Assembly (NCBI RefSeq): GCF_021347895.1 | Contig: NC_067123.1 | Coordinates: 7,631,828-7,695,827 of the forward strand | Length of the DNA: 64,000 nt | From: Acanthochromis polyacanthus | Taxonomy: Eukaryota > Chordata > Actinopteri > Pomacentridae | Direction of reading: 5' to 3' | In this document: positions 57,840-64,000 of the stretch, in pieces | Numbering within the stretch: the first letter of the stretch is position 1 | Layout: every line of letters begins with the position of its first letter | Notes under the pieces: model-generated | Databases searched by the model: none | The model's input: the letters and a program-made list of their open reading frames with translations, nothing else | Told to the model about the DNA's origin: nothing | Program-made: the position numbers and the translations under genes

Positions 57840-58206
57840 GGTCTGCTGCTCTGTCCCCTATAGGGCATCGTCTTTCTGAAGGGTTCACTGCATCCCTTCA
57901 TCTCACCCGTCTTCATTTCTCTGCCTCCACTCTGGGATTTAAGTGTTTGTATTCTGAGAAACGCCCGAATATTCTTTTGCAGCTCATTTACAGATTAGCT
58001 TGTTCTGTTCTGTCTCAGTGTTCTGCCCTCTGAGGCTAAGCTAAGCCTCTGATGCCTTCCTGATCTTCTCTTTCTTCTTTCTCCAGATTTCATTACTCTT
58101 TTTATTCATATCTGTTCATATCCTGGATATACTCAACCCCCTCTGTTCCCTCTCCTTTGTGCTCTCGCTGCCTATTTTCTAGAGAAGGCAGAATGCTGCT
58201 GGTGGT

Positions 58207-58692
58207 TCAGGAAGCTAAATCTATACCTCCTCTTGTCTCTCCATCATCCTGTCGTTCAGATAAACGTTCCTCAATCAATCTATCCTGCTGAGAATGAAAG
58301 CATGCAGTAGAGGTGCAGCACAGTGCCGACCAGCACATCCTCAGACTGCATGTAGGTTTGTAGTGATTTAATCTGGAGTCTTCTTGGAGTGTTCCAGTTA
58401 TCTGACTGTGAGCTGAACTCTTATCAGGTTTTATCTGGGACATCCGTGGACAATTTGTACACGCAAATTCATGCAGGTGAATAAAAAAAAACACGCAAGA
58501 AAGAACCAAGAAAATCATTAAGATGATAAAGATGGAAGCACATTTGAAGCCCCCTTGGATGTTCTTTTTTCTTTTTCCAAATCTCTGAGGTGCACATATC
58601 TTAAAGTCAGAGTCAGGAGGACAGCGTAGACGCCTCGAGCTGCTCATGTTGGGCTCTGACTGTTTTAGAGTCACACTGAGTTGTTGAAACAT
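58207..58692 (-). CDS. Open frame with one membrane segment, possible but unproven gene or exon
   Basis: The minus-strand frame of 161 codons starts MFQQLSVTLKQSE, with a second Met at residue 16. It has a basic stretch (FGKRKKN), then a clear 20-25-residue hydrophobic segment (ASIFIILMIFLVLSCVFFF), then a Cys-containing polar stretch (HEFACTNCPRMSQIKPD). A short cytoplasmic N-terminus with flanking lysines would suggest a type II single-pass membrane protein. No family is recognised. No TATA box, clear donor or polyadenylation signal ties it to a transcript, and the second half of the frame is unremarkable. It lies antisense in the macf1 intron. It could be a chance frame. Confidence 0.25.
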   Translation of the reverse strand: MFQQLSVTLKQSEPNMSSSRRLRCPPDSDFKICAPQRFGKRKKNIQGGFKCASIFIILMIFLVLSCVFFFIHLHEFACTNCPRMSQIKPDKSSAHSQITGTLQEDSRLNHYKPTCSLRMCWSALCCTSTACFHSQQDRLIEERLSERQDDGETRGGIDLAS

Positions 58693-58750
58693 GAAGAAAT
58701 TTGAACAAATGTCACTTTAATAGAAAACATAGGATGAGAGAGAGAGATCA

Positions 58751-59275
58751 CACTGTAAAAATAGAAGTGCTCATGTAAAAAGAATAAGTGTCAGTAAAAA
58801 TAATGACATTTTAGCTCATTTAAATTTACAGTAAGAACAAAAAAGTGTAAGTTTATGGTCACATTGTTAAACAAGAAACTACAATTTGTAAAAATACAGA
58901 TATTTTAAAGAGAATATTGTTTACAGTTTTAGCCATTTTTACAGTCAGCAGCTGAATTCATACTTTTTCAGTAACTTTAGATATTATCTGTAATTTAACA
59001 AAGCGGTTAAAATAATTATTCAAGATCATTTAATCCTTCATATGTTTTTGTTAAAAATAACATCAAATATCCATTTTTTTGCTGATTTAAATACAGGAAA
59101 AATGTGTAATTTTAAGGTCAAAGGTTATGAAGGAAACCTAAAAATGTAGATTTTGATGTACATAATATTACAGTTTTGGCCTGTTTTTTATGATAAACAT
59201 ATAAATTAAGACTTTCTGATTTCACCAATAAAACAGTGTATATCTAAAAAATAACAATAAGATGTTAATAAAAAC
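58751..59275 (+). repeat. AT-rich dispersed repeat, family D, copy 4
   Basis: Begins cactgtaaaaatagaagtg, the complement of the right end of copy 1. Shares 'gaaactacaatttgtaaaaa', 'gctgatttaaatacagg' and 'tgtgtaattttaaggtcaaa'-type words with other copies. Confidence 0.5.
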
Positions 59276-59890
59276 CTTCTAGATTACAAGTGCTAAATTC
59301 TGCTTGTTTTGCTCGGCGTAGACGGTCAGGACTTTCCGTATGTGAAATGTTTTGTTGAGGTGTTGATGTCCGTTTGCAGTAGAGCTGGATGTAGTCATGA
59401 TGCTGTTAAGTGACTGGAATCTGAAACCGGAAATAGTTTCTTTCAGATCAGTATCTTGTTTCAGAGAATAGAAGGAAGTTTATTTTATTAACTGTCAGAG
59501 GAGCCAGAAGTGATGTTTCTTCCGAACACGCGCCCTTTTTACCCAGGCCTCCTAATGACTGTGTGAACTGTCAGCCCCATCCGACGGGACGTGAGCTGTG
59601 CGGTTAAATCCCGTGAGATGAAAGGATGTGCTGAGTGGCTGTGAGAGTCGACCTCGGCTTGTGGCTGCTGAGAGACGCAGGGCGACTTTTAATCTGCTCC
59701 AGTTCCTTCAGCCTGTGACTCTCAGCTGACTGCACACTCACTGTGGGACTCTGGGCCAAACACCACACAGGTACACAAGCAGGACTCACAGCAGGGAAGG
59801 TGGGCGCTGTCAGAGCCACAGCACGGTGTGGGACGCACATTTATCACTGTGGTTTCACCTAATCGTCAGCGTGGGTATTTACAGTAACTG
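59276..59890. other. Intron sequence, nothing definite
   Basis: Slightly GC-richer part at 59500-59850 without a supported exon. The minus-strand frame 59604-59840 has no domain. Confidence 0.3.
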
Positions 59891-60415
59891 CACTGTAAAA
59901 AAAAAAAACACAAAAAATCCTGTGAAATTACAGCAGCAGGCAATACTGTAACTACAAAAACTCTAAAAGCAGTTAAAAAAAATTAAAATATCTGTAAAAT
60001 TATAATAGTTTTGCTGATTTAAATACAGGAAATATTATAAAAGTACGCATGTCCATTAATAAGATTTTTGATGTGGTCATTATTTACAGTTTTGACTTCT
60101 TTTGTTTTTTAAAATCAACATTTGAATTAATAATTTTTTTCCTTTGATTTTTACCTGATATTAAATGTAATCAACCAAAATAGTGAAAATCTTTCAAAAA
60201 GTAGTTTTAAATTATATTGACAAATAGCCAATTATTTACCATTTTCAATCCTTAATGTACTTATTTTCTTTTAAATAATTGCAAATATGTGTCATATAAT
60301 GATATTATTTGCTGGTTTAAATATAGTGTAAAAAGACCAAGTTACCATTTGTAAAAATAGAGACTTTTGGGGTGGCCATTATGTCCAAAAACGATTTATT
60401 ATTATTATTTTATTT
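59891..60415 (+). repeat. AT-rich dispersed repeat, family D, copy 5
   Basis: Begins cactgtaaaaaaaaaaaa. Shares 'ttctttaaataattgcaaa', 'gctggtttaaatatagtg' and 'ttgtaaaaatagagactttt'-type words with copies 1-4. Confidence 0.55.
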
Positions 60416-60447
60416 TCCATCCTTATGAACTACATTTTAACATCATT

Positions 60448-60720
60448 ACTCCACCAAGGAACAGCAGGGTTACGTGACGACTGCCGAACGTTTCTCTGTC
60501 TGTTAGCAACATTTCTCAAAAATGGATTTGGATGAACTTTTCAGGGAAAGTCAGAAATGACAAAAGGACCAAATGATTAGATTTTAGCAATGATGCAGCT
60601 TATAGTCTGAATCCACAGATTTGTTCAAGATTTCTGTATCATTGTGAGATAGCATCACTGTAACTATGACAACAAATGAGCACTTATCCTTCGGAAATGA
60701 TACAAGGGACAGTTGATTAA
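60448..60720 (+). repeat. Dispersed repeat family E, copy 2
   Basis: Matches 30903-31240 in order ('ggatttggatgaacttttca', 'aaggaccaaatgattagatt', 'gatgcagcttatagtctgaa', 'caagatttctgtatcattgt') but lacks the (gtcc)n run. Confidence 0.75.
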
Positions 60721-63700
60721 ATTGTGAGGGTGTTTCTGAGTCCCATCAATTCTCGCCATCGGCTACATATTTAGATCACGTGATTCGATCTCCGTACATA
60801 ACGTACACATGTATAACACACCTCTGTTCAGCATAAGGTCATTTTATTGTGGGTACATCTGTATTAAATGGACACATTCTACGTTGCCGTGATTTCTGCC
60901 ACATATTTTTTCAAAATTTCAGCTGTTGGAAATGATGCAGTGACTGAGCAGCCTGAGAAAGTGTTTTCAACCAGGGCTCAACAGAAATGTGCTGATTTTT
61001 AGTAATGAAGAAGCCTGATAACTGAGATTTTGAACGGATATGAATTTACAGTAAAAAATTAAATGTTGGTGGTAAAGTTTAAAATATCATAAATGCCAAC
61101 ACAAAGCTTTATTAAAATGCCTTTTGTTTGTTTAAGTTTGATTAGTTAAAAGTAGACTTTACTAATGAGGTGTAACCAATCAGAAAAGGGACTTTAATTA
61201 TCACACTAAATGCTGCTTATCTGATCACATTGGCCAATAACTGGTGGTTCCCTCTTTTACAGATGCCAAAGGGCAACTTTTGACAAGTATTTTTCATTCT
61301 TTTTGCATAGATGTTTGTAGAAGGCTTCTTATCAGAACAATTCATCAGCATCAGTAATGAAAACAGCTGTAGTTTGTTTGTGTGACTTCAGAGCCTTTCT
61401 TTCTCCGTCCTGGACTGCAGCCTTTTCCCAGCGTATTACTTACAGTCCCCACATTAGCCTTCTCTGTTAATGTGTGTGTTTGCATGTTTGTGCATGTGCT
61501 CGTGCACGCTGCTAGTGTGAGGATTTGCTATTCAAATCAGGCTGTGAGGGTAATCTGGTCCATCCTGGCGGGACGTCACACAGACAGCCCCCCAGCAGAG
61601 GCCAGGCCCTAATCCCATTCATCCACTTTACTACACCAACGCTGTGGCAGGGAAGCAGGACACCCCCGTCACCGTGGACCGCTCCGTTCCCTCACATCAC
61701 TGCGGCGTCAGACCTGTACCACTGAGGCTGCCGCCGCGGGGGGTTGCTGTGGTTCTTATGTAATTCAGCGTGGCACTGACATCATGGAGTAGCCGGGCCT
61801 TTGATTGGATTCCTAGATGAAGATAAGGCTGATTGTCTTTCAGACAGATAATGTGGCTGTTTAACAGATGCTGCTAAGATAAAACTGAGTCAGCTGAGCC
61901 GCATTAGCAGAGCCTTCTCACTCTTTACTGTAATGTTTGTGACAGCATGGCGGCTCAGTTCGGATTCCTCCTCCACCTGCAGCCTGTAGCAGAAAACACT
62001 GAGCTGCTGTGCTGGACTCTTTCACAGATTCCTCATCAGGCTGCAGCATTTTAACTATCTGTCTTTGTGGTGCAGAGCCGTTCAAAACCCCAACAATCCC
62101 CCTGTAAGCTTCTTGCCTTTTTTTGTGTCAGCAGCAGTGTCCTCCTCCCTTCCCTCCTCCCACCTCTTCAGAGAACAGCAGGCTTTTTTAAGGTGGTATG
62201 AATGGTTTTATTAGTGGCTCTAGTGCTGCATGGTTATAGAGAAGATGAAAATCAGGATTATTATTGTCAGCGTTGAGCTCATAAATATATTCATGTTAGA
62301 GACAATATATTTGTATTCTGCTTTGATATTTACGTAAAAAACTCTGGTTTCACTTCTGTGTCGGGCTAACCTGAATTCAGAGCATCACCTAGACACAAAA
62401 TATAAGCAGAGCTGCACCCAAACATCTACATACTGATGGACACTGTTGTTTACAGATGTTCCCCAAATGCATCACAGGCTGCCAGTGCCTACAGTAGTCA
62501 GCTAGGTGGCCGTGCACAGAGGAGCCTCTAGTCTCCACTCATTAATGCAGTACAGCAGATCAGTCTTTAACTAAAAATGATGAAATCAGATTTACTCAAA
62601 CTGAACCAGAGAAACATCAAACATGTGAAAAAGTCCTATTTTAACCCAAAGCGTAGTGTTTTCCTTAACCCATCCAAGCTGTTTCGGTGCCTAAACTTAA
62701 CCAAATTTCTACCACGTAGTTATCATTGAACGTGGTATTTTCTTAAACTGAACAACACAGTGTTGGTTCCAGAGTATGACCAAACAGCAAGTGAAAACTG
62801 AAAGTGAACAAGGCATGAAAATGAAACCTAAATCAAAGGAATGACGGTGAAAGTCCCGTTGATGACTTTGTGCTTCCTCCATATGCAGACTCTGTATTCC
62901 ATCCTAGGATGTCACAGTGTTGCCTTTTAGTAAAAAAAAGTATTTGTTTGAAAATTAAATGAAGTTTCTTTTAAAAAGTAGCTGAGAATGCAGCGTAGTA
63001 GTACAGGAACGTGTGTTTGGAGAGACTGAGTTTGAGTGGAACTACTATAGAGTGGATTCCCAAGTGCACTTAAGTTCTTACGCTTTCACTGTCAGTGTTC
63101 AGCTTCTGTTAAGTGTTTTTTTTCACCCTCTCATCTTCAGTTTTGTGGCAGAAACCACAATATCAGCTGTTTTGACTTGTTAGCAAGTTTCTCACTGATT
63201 TTGTTTCAATAGAGCTCTTCAAGATTAACAGAAAAGTCCAACTTTATCAAATTCTAATGAAAACGCTGCTCTAAACAGATAAAATCGTTTTGGAGTTTCC
63301 CCAAATAGTCAGATAATTACTCGTATTAACACTGGTGGTGTTTTCACTCACTGTGGCGGCTACTGTCGTCTGTCTGTGTGGTCTTACCGCTGTAAAGACT
63401 TCTGATTCATCGTCTTATTTTTGTCAGGCCTCCGTGAAACCCCCATCATACCATTCTTATGACACACTCCTCCTCTCTGTCCATTCATTCTATTTCCAGT
63501 AACTCTGCTGCAAGGTATTTGTTTTCACATTGGAGTCCTTTAAAGTCTCACTTCCATCTTTTTCTTTATCTTTTATTCCTCCCATGTCATTTTTCACACT
63601 CCTTTACCTCCTCATCTCCTTCCTCTTTATCTTTACTGGGTCAGCAGTCAGAGCTGCTGTTAATCTCTTGTAGCTTCTTCTCTTAACAGGCTTTGCTCCT

Positions 63701-64000
63701 AATTGAGAAACTCTAAAATTACCGTCCTGCGGGCATGGAAGTCTGTGTTAGCATGAATATCACTCAGGGCCTGTGTTTTCATTTTCTGCCTGAACTGTTC
63801 ACACAGCGACTGTAGTGCCTCGTTCACATTTAGCTGCTCTTTAGCAGATGGACCGTCCCTGCTGAGCTAAAACATAATCAATCACAAATGTTCTTGATTG
63901 CAGTTATTTATTTTTTCTTTTGATCTCCCACACAGCATCAGGAGATTAATAATCTCCTCTTTAATAGAACTCTCGTCCACTTTATCGGCATCGATCACGA
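60721..64000. other. macf1 intron sequence to the window end
   Basis: A GC-richer block at 61550-61900 ('gctgccgccgcggggggttg' and then an AT-balanced segment with TCF/GATA-like words) may be regulatory. The frames there (61382-61725) show no domain and no good splice pair. The rest holds nothing I can name. The exon for the actin-binding domain is not present. Confidence 0.4.

Noticed and set aside
61382..61760. GC-rich block as a possible further macf1 alternative exon
   Set aside because: No frame carries spectraplakin-like N-terminal sequence, and no phase-1 donor follows a suitable open frame.

Overview
This window looks like nuclear DNA of a spiny-rayed (percomorph-type) teleost fish. 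It is AT-rich, intron-dominated and gene-poor, and crowded with fish-type repeats: Tc1/mariner with IR/DR ends, hAT, PIF/Harbinger and piggyBac-like non-autonomous elements, tRNA-derived SINEs, a solo LTR and long (CA)n runs. The species cannot be named from the sequence alone.

The only well-known gene I can anchor is the 5' part of a spectraplakin, macf1 (microtubule-actin cross-linking factor 1), on the + strand. Two alternative N-terminal coding exons are visible: 20048-20281, the long N-terminus ending in ...LDPAERAVVRVA, and 43845-43938, the short N-terminus ending in ...AYEDVLERYK. Both end in phase 1, as needed to join the same downstream exon that opens the actin-binding calponin-homology region; that exon lies beyond the window. 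A CpG-rich stretch (about 42990-43844) is the likely promoter and leader of the short form. A second GC-richer block (about 6770-7137), with a TATA-like box, ZNF143-like and RFX-like sites and a good splice donor, is a candidate non-coding first exon for the long form. A third candidate promoter with a TATA box and an RFX-like site lies at 34879-34923.

On the minus strand, inside what would be the macf1 5' intron, is a two-exon gene (13580 to 10423) for an unrecognised 224-residue, very acidic, Ser-rich protein with a basic nuclear-localisation-like patch. It has a TATA box at the right distance, a leader built of short repeats, in-frame splicing, and a 2.5-kb intron holding an A/C-rich satellite and a solo LTR. 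This is the best candidate here for something undescribed.

Layout: 1-815 Tc1-like transposon 3' end; 2990-3905 tandem repeat; 5015-9342 MITEs and candidate first exon; 9415-13902 minus-strand gene; 14725-17889 AT-rich repeats; 20048-21465 macf1 exon and a 0.5-kb tandem repeat; 24785-25334 paired palindromic MITEs; 27088-30397 a hAT element containing a Harbinger element containing a SINE; 33046-36600 low-complexity DNA, SINE and promoter candidate; 37677-41670 piggyBac-like elements and MITEs; 42990-43938 macf1 promoter and exon; 46655-50860 three small DNA transposons; 54538-60720 further repeats; the rest is ordinary intronic sequence in which I see nothing definite. Most remaining open frames are chance or repeat-derived.
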